In this document: positions 38,754 to 49,153 of the stretch, one piece after another
How the letters are laid out: each line of letters opens with the position of its first letter
How positions within the stretch are numbered: the first letter of the stretch is position 1
NCBI GenBank assembly: GCA_016586335.1
Contig: BLYE01000028.1
Location: forward strand, 124,001 to 188,000
Reading direction: 5' to 3'
From: Nitzschia putrida
Taxonomy: Eukaryota > Bacillariophyta > Bacillariophyceae > Bacillariales > Bacillariaceae
Length of the DNA stretch: 64,000 nucleotides
Program-made: the position numbers and the translations under genes
The notes under the pieces: model-generated
Database searches by the model: none
Told to the model about the DNA's origin: nothing
Seen by the model: the letters and a program-made list of their open reading frames with translations, nothing else

Positions 38754-41327
38754 ATGTCAAGGTTTCAAGCAAGTTTCACGATACTCAAGCAGACTTCTTG
38801 GAGGTCCAAAAGCAGCAACTTGTCCAATTTGTGGTACAGGCGAAATGGTTGCCACATAACGCAAATTCAGTATGTTTCCTTCTCCGATTCAAAAAAATTT
38901 TCTTCTTCTGTGGATTCTAATTGGAAAGATATCACGAACCGCCTTCTCACTTCCAAGGAACACCTGTCACAGGCCACTTTGCACCAGACAACAGAGGCTT
39001 TGAAATATTGGATGTCTCAGCGTCAAGATTTGAATGTTTGTTGGCAACTCCTTGATCGAATTGCAGACCCACAACCTGAATCTGATGCTCTTGAATACCC
39101 CACAGAACTCTTACAGCCCATTGTTGGCCTGTGGCAACGAGAATTCAAAGCCCACCTAGACGCCAATCCATATTCTCCAGAGGCTATGAAGGGAATTGGG
39201 CTCATTCTTCCTTCGCAACTGGCAGAAAAACTGCGGCATTTCCAAAGAGGCCATATACTCTCTTGCCAACACCAAAAGCAAAAGTTGGACTCCATGTTAC
39301 TTGATGTAGCTTCTCATATTTCGGAGCATGACAGAGAAGAAGGAGTGTTTTTCGCCGACCAATATTTGAAAGACTGGATCCACGAGTTCCATCATGGCAG
39401 AACTGATATTTCTCCCGATGTGGTTGTTGTCAGTTCCGTGGTTCATGCTTGGGCCACGAGTGGGTTAATGGATGCACCTCAACGCGCCGAACAGTTGTTG
39501 CAAGAGACGATGAAAGCGCTTCCTGACTTTGTTCCGAACGAGTTTATCTACACATCTATTATTGCCGCTTGGGCAAAAACTGGAAATGCAAACAAAGCCC
39601 AATCTTGGATTGACTCGATGCGTACTCAATCCAATTTGAATCCTGACTTGCATACATGGAATAGTCTCCTTAGTGCTTGGGCCAGATCCTCCCGTGGTGC
39701 CAAGTCTGCGGAACGGGCGGAAGAAATTCTTCTTGAAATGCAGAAGCTATACCAGCAAGGAGAACTCGCAGAGCCACCCAATGTTGTGTCACACTCCATT
39801 GTTTTGAATGCCTGGGCTCGTCAATCCAAAGACAACACCAAGGCTGCCTCGCGCGCTCAGCAACTTTTGGAACGCATGAAATTTTCTCAGGATGAAGCCC
39901 AGAAACCAAATCGAGTCTCCTACAACACTGTGATACAAGCCCACGCACGCGCTGGGAATGCAGAACAAGCAGAAGCTCTCTTGGTAGAGATGGTGGAGAA
40001 ATCATCATCGGGGCCCAACTTAGAACATCTGAAACCAAACGAAAAGACTTGTGCCACAGTTATATCTGGTTGGTCGAAGATTGGGTCGGTCTTTGCTGCA
40101 GAGCGGGCAGAACTTATTTTGAAAGAGTTGATGCCTCAACTCGAAATTCAACCAAACGTCGTGGCCTACAGCAATTGCATTGCGTGCTGGGCAAATGTTT
40201 CTCTGCCCAAGAATCCTCAAGACCGACAGTCGACATCGCAAATGGCAGTACAAAGAGCCCAAACATTGTTTGACACAGTAGTTGACAGTGACCTGAACGA
40301 GCCAGACATTGTGTGTTACACAGCCTTGATGAACGCCTATGGTAGACACGGATTCCCTAACAAGGCGGAGGATATTATGATTCAAGCATTGGATGCATTT
40401 GAAGCCACAAAAGACGAAATGTTACGACCCAATGAACACACCGTTTCTGTACTGTTGTCTGCATGGGGACATTCCGACCATACACAAGGGGCGGATCGGG
40501 CAATGGCGTGGCTGCACCGCATGGAAGATGAATATGATGTTCCCTTGAACGTTATATGTTATTCAATTGTGTTGGATGCTTGGAGCAAGCGGTCTAGAAA
40601 CGACAGTGGAGCACCTGACAGGGCACGGGAAATCCTAGATCGGATGGGGGAGTCAAGGTCACGAGTGCGACCGAATGTCGTCTCCTTCACGACTGTAGTT
40701 CGGGCATACGCAGAACAAGGCAGAGCTCAAGAGGCAGAATCACTCTTGTATGAAATGTTGGAGAATCCAAAGTTCCCCGATCCAGATGCCCATACTTTTA
40801 GCTCTGTTCTTCATGCATGGTCGAAAACATCCGATTGCAGTGCTTTGGAGGCCGCTCAACGTGCAGAAAATTTGTCAATGCTGATGGAAGAACTGTATCG
40901 TTCCGGTAGGGTCAAGGATATGCCAAATGTGGTGTGTTACAGCAGTTTACTCAAATGTTGGGCCAGGGTTCCACAGGGGGGAGCAGAGCGCGCAGAAGCC
41001 ATTCTAATGGTTATGTCGCAAAGTGGCATGAAACCGAATCGCATTGCCAACAATATTGTGGTCAATGCATGGGCCAACCAAGCCAAACACGATGATTCTG
41101 CTGTGGAGAGGGCACGCGCCATTGTTGATCAGTTAATTGCACTTTCTCGTAAGGACAAGCGGTTCCAACCGGACAAGTACACCTATCAAGCTATGTTCAA
41201 GGCCATTACAGACAGCAAGGGTGCCAACAAAAAGCAGATGACTGAAGCTCTATTCCATGAAATGGAAGAGTTCGGAGTAGCACCGTCGCCAGCCATGATC
41301 AAGCAAACGCAACGATGGAAGTCGTAA
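38754..41327 (+). CDS. Pentatricopeptide repeat (PPR) protein, probably organellar
   Basis: 857 residues, one exon. PPR proteins bind organellar RNA in a sequence-specific way and act in its processing, stability or translation. I count about 15 repeats from residue about 225 to 845, with helix-A cores such as VVVSSVVHAWATSG, FIYTSIIAAWAKTG, HTWNSLLSAWARSS, VSYNTVIQAHARAG, VCYTALMNAYGRHG, VVSFTTVVRAYAEQG and HTFSSVLHAWSKTS. The N-terminus (MSRFQASFTILKQTSWRSKS) is basic, Ser-rich and free of acidic residues, as expected for mitochondrial import; it lacks a signal peptide, so the plastid is less likely. No DYW or SMR domain is present. The gene converges on the acetyl-CoA transporter, 10 bp apart. 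Confidence 0.92.
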   Translation: MSRFQASFTILKQTSWRSKSSNLSNLWYRRNGCHITQIQYVSFSDSKKFSSSVDSNWKDITNRLLTSKEHLSQATLHQTTEALKYWMSQRQDLNVCWQLLDRIADPQPESDALEYPTELLQPIVGLWQREFKAHLDANPYSPEAMKGIGLILPSQLAEKLRHFQRGHILSCQHQKQKLDSMLLDVASHISEHDREEGVFFADQYLKDWIHEFHHGRTDISPDVVVVSSVVHAWATSGLMDAPQRAEQLLQETMKALPDFVPNEFIYTSIIAAWAKTGNANKAQSWIDSMRTQSNLNPDLHTWNSLLSAWARSSRGAKSAERAEEILLEMQKLYQQGELAEPPNVVSHSIVLNAWARQSKDNTKAASRAQQLLERMKFSQDEAQKPNRVSYNTVIQAHARAGNAEQAEALLVEMVEKSSSGPNLEHLKPNEKTCATVISGWSKIGSVFAAERAELILKELMPQLEIQPNVVAYSNCIACWANVSLPKNPQDRQSTSQMAVQRAQTLFDTVVDSDLNEPDIVCYTALMNAYGRHGFPNKAEDIMIQALDAFEATKDEMLRPNEHTVSVLLSAWGHSDHTQGADRAMAWLHRMEDEYDVPLNVICYSIVLDAWSKRSRNDSGAPDRAREILDRMGESRSRVRPNVVSFTTVVRAYAEQGRAQEAESLLYEMLENPKFPDPDAHTFSSVLHAWSKTSDCSALEAAQRAENLSMLMEELYRSGRVKDMPNVVCYSSLLKCWARVPQGGAERAEAILMVMSQSGMKPNRIANNIVVNAWANQAKHDDSAVERARAIVDQLIALSRKDKRFQPDKYTYQAMFKAITDSKGANKKQMTEALFHEMEEFGVAPSPAMIKQTQRWKS

Positions 41328-41337
41328 TTGATTGTAG

Positions 41338-43395
41338 CTAAGCTCGTTTTGTACCTCTATTGATGCTATCTTGAAACTGCTGCCATGCCCCAGTCCTAGC
41401 TTCTCCTGACTCAAGGTCGTCGTTGGCATTTGTTGTTTCATTGTCGAGCAAATGTGTTCGCCATGAATCGTCAGGCAAATGTGCCAACCAATCAAGCTTT
41501 GGTATGAAAAAGAACAGCCATGCTACCCCAATGAACGAAAAAATCAACTGCAACAGAGTGTATGGATCCCAAACATCACCAGCAGCGTCAGTGCCATTTT
41601 CTCTTCGAATACCCGTGAGAGATCCGATCAACCACATGACAAAACTGGCAGGCCAGGTCCCTCCCAAATTGGCTGCTGTATTTAGCAGGGTCATGTAGGA
41701 ACCACCGATGGCGGGATCAACGCGAGAAGCGAAGAAAATCATTTGTGCATTGAACTGAAGCGAATTGCAGATTGCCTGACCTGCAGTCGAAGCAACGACG
41801 GCTGACCAAAAGAACCATGTATTATGAGAATATCCAGATTTGAGGAGGTGCAACATCAACAAATCAAGGATCGGAATCAAAGTGACTCTAAATTGGTAAG
41901 CACGGGAAAACTGTTGCAAAGGAGCCATGTGCCAAATGCGATGAGCAACAATGGGTACAATGATCCCCAAAGGCAGAATGAGAAGAGGGGAGAGCAGAGC
42001 GGTCGTACTCTTGCTTAGTCCATATTCGACAGCCTTGAGAAATTTGACATTGTCTGACAAGGCCACAGGGAGCCGATAGGTAACCAAAATCAAAAACAAC
42101 CACTTGACGGCTGGCAGTTGACACACGGCCCAAAGTCGATGGTACGTTTCCTTCAATCCGATTTGTGAAGCATCCAAATCGGCGTCTTCATCCAAAGCAT
42201 CGGCTGTAACTGCTGGATTGTTGAAAGTGGTCACTCCTTGTACATTACTGGTTCGTACAGCAGGTAGTTCCCGCTTGAAGAATGCCACCAACGCTGTTGT
42301 GCCAAGCATACAGAATCCCATAAAGCGCAAGAAACCTCGTAGCGATATAAGGCCTTTGGTTGGATTGCTCGGAATTCCCAGGAGTGGTCGCCAGAGTGTC
42401 TCGCTGGCCTCTACGTCATTGAAGGCAAGGAAACCGACGAAACTAAGAAAGTATCCAATATTTTGCCCAATCGAGTTGCAAATGGGTCCCTTTCCTCTGT
42501 TCTTTTTGCTCAACATGGTCAGCGCCCAGCCATCCACTGCAATATCTTGGGTAGCCATAAGGAAATAGAGAAGGAAGAAATAGGAGGTAACTCCCTTGAC
42601 GTTCATGGCGGATGTAGATGCTGTCGATGCCCCTAGGCCTAGTTGCTCTTCCACGAAGTTGGCACCTCCGACCATGATCAGTCCAGCTAGTGCTTGGACC
42701 GGCACCAGCCACGACTTTCGTCTGCCAACGTTGGAAAAGTAAATGGCATCGACAATGGGTGCCCATAGTAGCTTGAGGCTAAAGGGCCAGGAACAGAGAG
42801 CGAAAATAGCGTTTGCATTGAAGCTTGCCTTGGAAGCCTGAATAGCTGCAGATGCCACAGTGGCAGTAGTCGAAGGGTTTGCTGTACCCACACTGGCTAC
42901 TCCTGCAGCAGCTGCAGCTGTCAGTTTGGTAATCTTTTCTTGGAGTAGAAATGGAATACTTGCACTCAAACCCATGGGAATTCCCTGAAGCGTGTACAAC
43001 AATATCAGCAATGCGTAATTAAAATTGTCATTGTGACTTTCAACATCTGAAACTGTGTCCACATCCAAAGAAAAAGGTGAGGAAATGGGTGGAGTTGTCG
43101 ATCCAAATCCCAGACTTCCTACTCGATCTAAAGTGTAGGAAGCAAACTGTGCCATTTTTGCCCCAAAAGCAAATCGATGCGGCCTGCGCTTTCTTCGAGC
43201 ATGATGATGGTGTCGAAGCGTCGGAGTATTCGCAGAGACTTGACTGTGAGACATTTGTTCACTTCTTTGTAGAGAGTGATCGTTGCCTCCTCTTGCTAGA
43301 TTGTCAGTAGTACCGGTAGCACTCGCACTCGCACTCAGACTCGTACTCGTCGTAGCATGTAGAGGCAGGGATTGAGGTGTGCCTCGCCGTTTCAT
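41338..43395 (-). CDS. Acetyl-CoA transporter, SLC33A1/AT-1-like
   Basis: 685 residues, ATG at 43393-43395. A disordered, Ser/Thr/His-rich cytosolic head of about 120 residues precedes a major-facilitator-type membrane domain with about 12 helices. Family blocks are clear: LLYTLQGIPMGLSASIPFLL, LCSWPFSLKLLWAPIVDAIY, GRRKSWLVPVQAL, MATQDIAVDGWALTMLS, NSIGQNIGYFL. SLC33A1 imports acetyl-CoA into the ER lumen for protein or glycan acetylation. The long N-terminal head and an insert between the first helices (Ala/Thr-rich, about 165-190) are unusual compared with the animal protein. Location in the ER is inferred from the family. Confidence 0.9.
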   Translation of the reverse strand: MKRRGTPQSLPLHATTSTSLSASASATGTTDNLARGGNDHSLQRSEQMSHSQVSANTPTLRHHHHARRKRRPHRFAFGAKMAQFASYTLDRVGSLGFGSTTPPISSPFSLDVDTVSDVESHNDNFNYALLILLYTLQGIPMGLSASIPFLLQEKITKLTAAAAAGVASVGTANPSTTATVASAAIQASKASFNANAIFALCSWPFSLKLLWAPIVDAIYFSNVGRRKSWLVPVQALAGLIMVGGANFVEEQLGLGASTASTSAMNVKGVTSYFFLLYFLMATQDIAVDGWALTMLSKKNRGKGPICNSIGQNIGYFLSFVGFLAFNDVEASETLWRPLLGIPSNPTKGLISLRGFLRFMGFCMLGTTALVAFFKRELPAVRTSNVQGVTTFNNPAVTADALDEDADLDASQIGLKETYHRLWAVCQLPAVKWLFLILVTYRLPVALSDNVKFLKAVEYGLSKSTTALLSPLLILPLGIIVPIVAHRIWHMAPLQQFSRAYQFRVTLIPILDLLMLHLLKSGYSHNTWFFWSAVVASTAGQAICNSLQFNAQMIFFASRVDPAIGGSYMTLLNTAANLGGTWPASFVMWLIGSLTGIRRENGTDAAGDVWDPYTLLQLIFSFIGVAWLFFFIPKLDWLAHLPDDSWRTHLLDNETTNANDDLESGEARTGAWQQFQDSINRGTKRA

Positions 43396-43485
43396 GGAAA
43401 CTCAGTACTCGTACTGATCTGTACTGGTAATCCTTTGATCTGAAAAAGAACTGATGGGAACTAAAACGACTCAGGATGTGTTGTC

Positions 43486-43510
43486 GCTTGCTTGCTTGCT
43501 TGCTTGCTTG
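43486..43510. repeat. (GCTT)6 microsatellite
   Basis: Six tandem copies of GCTT with one extra base, upstream of the acetyl-CoA transporter start. Confidence 0.9.
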
Positions 43511-43805
43511 TTTGATTGTTGTTGTTGGCTTGGAAGGTTTTGTTGGTTGTTGTTGTTGTCATCATCATCATCATCACTACTTCCCGGATTATTGGATGGC
43601 TCTTGTGGTGTCGCAGACATGTCGTAGACGCCACGTGGAGCGACACTACTGCTTGCTTTGAGTTCGATCCTGTTCGAATGGAAGGTCGGCCGAAACCACA
43701 ACCTACCAAAAGCTCCGGCAGTCTTCTTCTTGCCATGGTGGTGATGTCGTCAACTACACTAATTTAACGACCTATCGACTCATCCAAAGTGACTACAATA
43801 GGAAC

Positions 43806-43830
43806 CTGTACTGTACTGTACTGTACTGTA
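43806..43830. repeat. (CTGTA)5 microsatellite
   Basis: Five exact copies of the pentamer CTGTA. The same pentamer forms a second array at 59743-59783. Confidence 0.9.
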
Positions 43831-43969
43831 CTTTACATCATAACGAGTGCGCATATAACCATTGAAAAGCACGTACTAACTACTCTAGATAGTAAACCAC
43901 AACAATACGTACTGATGATGTACTAGTAGTAGATAGTTCGTTCACAACTACTAGTATAATTTTAGTCTC

Positions 43970-46900
43970 TTAGCTTTCTTCCAAGGTAAGAAGCCTTTGA
44001 AAGTTGGCCATGGTCTCTTCGATCTCGGATACTTCCTTCTTGTAGGACTCCAATTTGTCCGTGTTAGAAGCCTTCAAGTCCTCAGGGACGTTCTCCTCGT
44101 AACCATCTGCGCCCATCTTGCGCTCCAAGTTCTGCAAGTTCGTAGAAGTCTTTGACAAGCTCTTCTCCAAACGTGCAATCTCTTGCTTGTAGTCCACCAT
44201 ACCCTTGAGGTCAATCAACACAGTAATGGCGTCATTCACAATCAAAGCACCGACGGTTTGAGGAATAGATTCCTCTGGTGGGTTGACGTCAACAGCAGAT
44301 GCTCGTCCCAAAGTCATGATGTCGTCCGCCTGGGCCTTGGCAATCTCCTCTCCACTGCTCATCTTCAAGTAGAAATGAGTCAACTTACTGTTGTGGATGT
44401 TGTAAGAGGCTCGGAGCGAACGGCAAGCCTTGATGATATCCATGGTTGTGCCCATGGCGCTCTCAATCGCTTCGTTCTTGTATCCCTCCACGCATTCGGG
44501 ATACTTGGCCAACATGATCGTAGCAGTCTCCGATTCACCCAATGTGCCGCGTCCAGGGAGGCGTTGCCACAACTCTTCCGTTACAAATGGCATCATTGGG
44601 TGCAACAAACGCATACCAACTTCAATGGCAACCCAAAGAGTAGCTTGGGCGGCCCAACGAGCGTCCTTGTTCGCATCATCGGTGTTTTGCATGATAGGCT
44701 TGATCAACTCAAGGTAGACATCGCACAAATCGTCCAACCACAAGTGGTATGAGGTTTGCTGGGCATCACCAAACTTGTACTCAGAAAAGTTGGCGTTAAC
44801 GGTTTCAACTCCCTTCATCAAGCGAGAAATCATGAACTTGTCACGAATGGCCATCTTGCCACTGGCCATGAGGTCATCCATGAGGGTGGCAGTAGGTTGG
44901 AAGTCTTCAATGTACTTGAGGGCGAATCGAGTAGCGTTCCAAAGCTTGTTGCAGAACTTGCGGTATCCGACAACGACCTTGACATCCAAGTTAATATCGC
45001 GTCCCTGGGCGCAATAGGCCAACAAACCAAATCGAAGAGCATCCGATCCACATTCAGGAATTCCCTCAGGGAACTCTTCCTCATTGTTCTTCTTGGCACG
45101 GGCAATCTCCTTCACAGGCAAGTTGCCACTATCCAATCGATCTTGAAGCTTTTGCAAAGTACATCCATTGATGACCTCAAGTGGGTCGATGACGTTTCCA
45201 AGGGACTTGGACATTTTGCGGCCTTCTTTGTCACGAACCATGGCATGCAAGAAAACCGTGTGAAATGGCAAAGTGTCGGTCAACTCCAATCCCATCATGA
45301 CCATGCGGGCAACCCAGAAGAAAAGAATATCAAGACCAGTCTCCAAGAGAGAAGTAGGATAGAATGCCTTGAGGTCCGCAGTGTCATCGGGCCATCCCAT
45401 AACGGAGAATGGGAAGAGACCAGACGAAAACCAAGTGTCAAGAACATCCTCGTCACGCTCAAGGACGAGGTCATCCTCGGGACAACCCAACAGAGCAAGG
45501 GCCTTGGCCTTTGCTTCCTCCTCGGAGCGTGCGACGATCCACCGTTCATTGAAGGTCATGTCGTTCTTGTTTACCTTGCCTTGACTAGCTTCCGCCTTTG
45601 TCATGGCGAACCAAGCGGGGATTTGGTGTCCCCACCAGAGTTGTCGACTGATACACCAATCACGGATGTTGTCCAACCATTGGAACCAAGTCTTTTCGTG
45701 TTCAGCGGGAATAATCTTCAACTCACCGTTTCGGACAGCATCGGTAGATCGCTTGGCCATGTCATTGCAGTTGACATACCATTGGGGAGTGATCATGGGT
45801 TCAAGAATATCTCCAGATCGAGAGCAGAGTCCCAATCTCATTTTGTTGGGTTCCTTTCCTTTGTAGAGACCCTATACATAGCAAGGCATAAACAATGCGG
45901 TTAGAGAATACCTCCCAATCCGATCAGTAGTTCGACACCGTGGGCGATACATACCTTTTCTTCAAGAGCCTTTTCCATGGCAATTCTGGCATCGTAACGC
46001 ATCATGCCTTCAAATTGTTCACCACCGTGATGGTTGATACTTCCGTCGGGATTGAGGACGGTGATAAACTCCAAGTTGTGTCTCTTTCCACATTCGTAAT
46101 CGTTTGGATCGTGAGCAGGGGTAATCTTGACAGCTCCGGTACCAAAGTTCATATCGACAAGCTCAGGGTCAGTGATGATAGGGATCTTGCGACCACTGAA
46201 AGGGTGGACAACGAACTTTCCATGGAGATGCTTGTATCGAGGATCTTCGGGGTGAACAGCAACGGCGGTATCTCCCAACATGGTTTCGAGACGAGTGGTG
46301 GCAACAATCAACTGCTCTCCAGTTTCGGAGCCATCGACAGGGTATGCAAAACTGGTGAGGACTCCAAACTCGTAGCGGCCCTTGGGGTCATTAGGATTTC
46401 CCTTGTGTGTCTTGACTTCAAGGAATGTGCGTCCCTCCAAATCTACATAGTCGACCTCAATATCCGAAATGGCGGACTTGAGGGCACAACTCCAGTTTCC
46501 TAGACGGTTGGCACGGTACAAAAGTCCCTTTTCATGGAAACGGTTGAAGGCCTCAATGACGGCTTTGCTCAACATATCGTCCATGGTGAATCGCTCTCGG
46601 CTCCAATCAACGGAGGAACCCAATCGGCGAAGCTGTGTAGTAATTTTGTTTCCATAGTCGGCCTTCCACTCCCAAACCTTTTCCACAAAGGCTTCACGAC
46701 CCAAATCATGACGAGTCTGTCCAGGGTTGGTCTTCATAATCATTTTCTCAACAACGGATTGAGTGGCAATTCCAGCGTGATCAGTACCAGGAACGTAAAG
46801 AGTAGCATGTCCCTTCATTCGATGCCATCGGGTCAAGGTGTCTTCGACAGCAGCGGTAAGGGCGTGACCCAAGTGCAAACTTCCAGTGACGTTGGGAGGG

Positions 46901-47441
46901 GGGATGACCATGACGAACTTCTCATCCACGGGTCGGCCCATGGCTTCCTCTGGCTTTCCTTCATAGAATCCAGAAGCCTCCCACCAATCTTGCCATGCAG
47001 CCTCTACAGCTTCAGGGTGATAGGCATCGGCAAAGGGCAACTTGGACAAATCCTTCTTCTCTCCCTTGGGGGTAGGGTTGACAAATGGCTCTTTCATAGC
47101 CTTTGCAGGTGGAGCTTTATCCTTCTTCTTTCCGGTTCCCCATTGTGGCTTTTCCTTCTTTTCCTTTTTACCTTTTCCCTTGGCCAACTTTTTGAGCTGA
47201 TTCTTGGAGAGCTTTTGCTCTCCTCCCTCAGCACCTGCCGCTGCCTCCATGGGAACATCCTAAATTAATAATAGAACCATAAAATATTAGAAGATCTTAT
47301 GAATGACAACAAGAAGTAAGAAATGAACACCGCTTCCTTCAAGGATATTCCAGGCATCACTTGTAATTGTTATCGTAGCAGTAGGAAACAAAGGTAAACT
47401 TCTGACTCTCGCAAGCTTACCTTGACTTCTTCACTTGACAT
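43970..47441 (-). CDS. VARS1: Valyl-tRNA synthetase, cytosolic type, three exons
   Basis: Proposed CDS: complement of 43970-45871 joined to 45955-47259 and 47421-47441, about 1075 residues. The enzyme charges tRNA-Val and edits mischarged threonine. Exon 1 encodes only MSSEEVK; the introns are 161 nt (GTAAGC donor, TTTAG acceptor) and 83 nt (GTATGT donor, TATAG acceptor). The second junction reads EEKGLYKGKEPNKMRLGLC, matching the family block, which supports it. Seen: a Lys-rich N-terminal extension typical of eukaryotic enzymes, HIGH-type motif NVTGSLHLGHAL, editing-domain signatures (TTRLETMLGDTAVAVHP), KMSKSLGNVIDP and a C-terminal coiled tRNA-binding arm (about the last 70 residues). No organelle presequence is seen, so cytosol is the likely location. 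Long open frames on the opposite strand (for example 44756-45904) are shadows. Confidence 0.95.
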
Positions 47442-49153
47442 GATGTTGCTAGTTTCCAGAGTAGGTGTAGAACAACTCTTTGATGATTGTCTTTATGGGT
47501 TTGTGGTGTTGGATGCAACACAACAATCAACGACAGCTCCCACGTTTGTGTTGATACACAAAGCAACGCAACAACAGGAAACAGGACAGGCAGAATCTTC
47601 AAACACTGGCAGCCGTCCACACCCGCTCGGTCGCAGTACAGACACCAGTGGCCAGACGTTGAAAGGCCTGAGATAGTTCCAGGCACCCGGATAACTCGAC
47701 ATACCAAGATACAATAAAACTAACGTACGAGTGTACCTACCCCAAGATCTACCATACACTACCTGAGAGTATGGAAGATACATACGATACGTCCATATGA
47801 CGTACGTATCTAGGTAGAGCTGCAGCAGCAGCGGAGCTCAGCTCACAAGTCTTTAGTAATACAGTGTTATCACTAGAGACGAGAGGATCAAAAGAATCCC
47901 ACAGGTTATGAGAGGATCAAAGAATCCCACACTACCGTACTACTGGCAAAAACTTGAAAAGGAACCTGAAAATCATTATTTGTGGTACTACGCGGTAACT
48001 TGTTGTACCGGTAGTTGTTGTTGTGGAGTATTTCAAAATTTGTACTAACGTTAGTAGGATGTATTCTACAGGCAGCGTTGGGCGGCATCGCCATCATCAT
48101 CGAAGCGGCCACTCAGTTGACTCTCTATCGCCAATCGAAATCCGACTGCCCCACCACATTGACAACGTTCTAACTTTCTGCTGATACGTTTTTGACTGGT
48201 ACTACTAGTATATCACTTGTACTGGACCGCCAACAAGCAAAAATACAACAACTACTACAGTCCCTTCCGTGATAAATTGAGATAATATTTTCGTTGCCAC
48301 TGCCGTCCATTAAAATACTCGTCCTAATACGATGCGTGAATTCTCTGCTACTACCGGTAGTTGTTCTCGTAGTTGAAAGAAGACCGAAGTACCACCAGAA
48401 GCTCAAGAAGGTACCGTAGCAGCAGAGCAAGGGAGTCAAACAAAACTACGCAACTCAACAGTTCGTGTTGCCTTCTTGTTGTTGACAAGCATCCAAGAAG
48501 TGTTCGGATAAAGTCTATTATTTGCACGGTCCAATCCTCTTTCATGCATATTTCGTTGCTGTCCACCTCCTCCTAGCCTGTTTAGAGTTTCTGCACTCGA
48601 ATTCCGCTCGCGAAACAACGTCATCTGTGAAAGGGCATTTATAAAAGGGTGATGGTGGCACAACTTTAAGTCTCATACCTTCTTTGGCTGCGTGGGGACC
48701 AACAAGCGACATTTTCTACAAGGAGAGTATCACAATACGGTTAGTACTTAGCTACATCTTTCTCCGAAGTGAAGCTGAGGAGAAAATGAAGCGGAACCAC
48801 ACTGGATATAAGATACTAAATGATCCGGCTTTAGAACAAAAATGATGCTTCGTCTCCGAAGCAAACTGGGGCCATACTACCAGTCTGTACCAAGCACGAC
48901 CATTACACATATGAGACTCCCGGTTTCATCATTGAAGGCCCAACTATTCCTCAAAAGCAAGTGCCTACAATATGAGGATTTCCTTGAAGTAATATACCAA
49001 CCAATAAGTACTTCCGTGATTCCAGAGGCGAAGCCACACCACCAAAGGTCCCACCATTCTTGTGAATGAGGGAGTTGACATACACGTTTTTCTTGTGGTA
49101 GAAATTGCTATCCCCCACTCTCATAATACAAACTACCATCCAACCTAAACGCC
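47442..49153. other. Intergenic region with a 23-bp direct repeat
   Basis: About 1.7 kb between divergent genes (valyl-tRNA synthetase and the first Sec14-like gene). It holds a tandem pair of a 22-23-bp unit (47881-47903 and 47910-47931) and several TACCGGTA-type palindromes (near 48008, 48353). No gene is convincing. Confidence 0.55.
47881..47931. repeat. Tandem direct repeat of a 22-23-bp unit
   Basis: GAGAGGATCAAA followed by AGAATCCCACA occurs twice, 6 bp apart; the second copy lacks one A. Confidence 0.85.

Larger units (their letters stand above)
43396..43969. other. Intergenic region with microsatellites
   Basis: About 570 bp between two minus-strand genes. It holds a GCTT repeat (43486-43510), a short CAT/ATC run near 43560 and a CTGTA repeat (43806-43830). 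A 91-residue low-complexity frame across the first two is rejected as a gene. Confidence 0.6.

Noticed and set aside
43461..43736. 91-residue minus-strand frame with Met, Thr and Gln/Lys runs
   Set aside because: Its translation is made by the GCTT and CAT microsatellites.
44756..45904. 382-residue open frame on the plus strand
   Set aside because: It lies exactly antisense to valyl-tRNA synthetase exon 3, whose family motifs are unambiguous; the composition is that of a shadow frame.
46534..47268. 244-residue plus-strand open frame
   Set aside because: Antisense to valyl-tRNA synthetase exon 2; a shadow.
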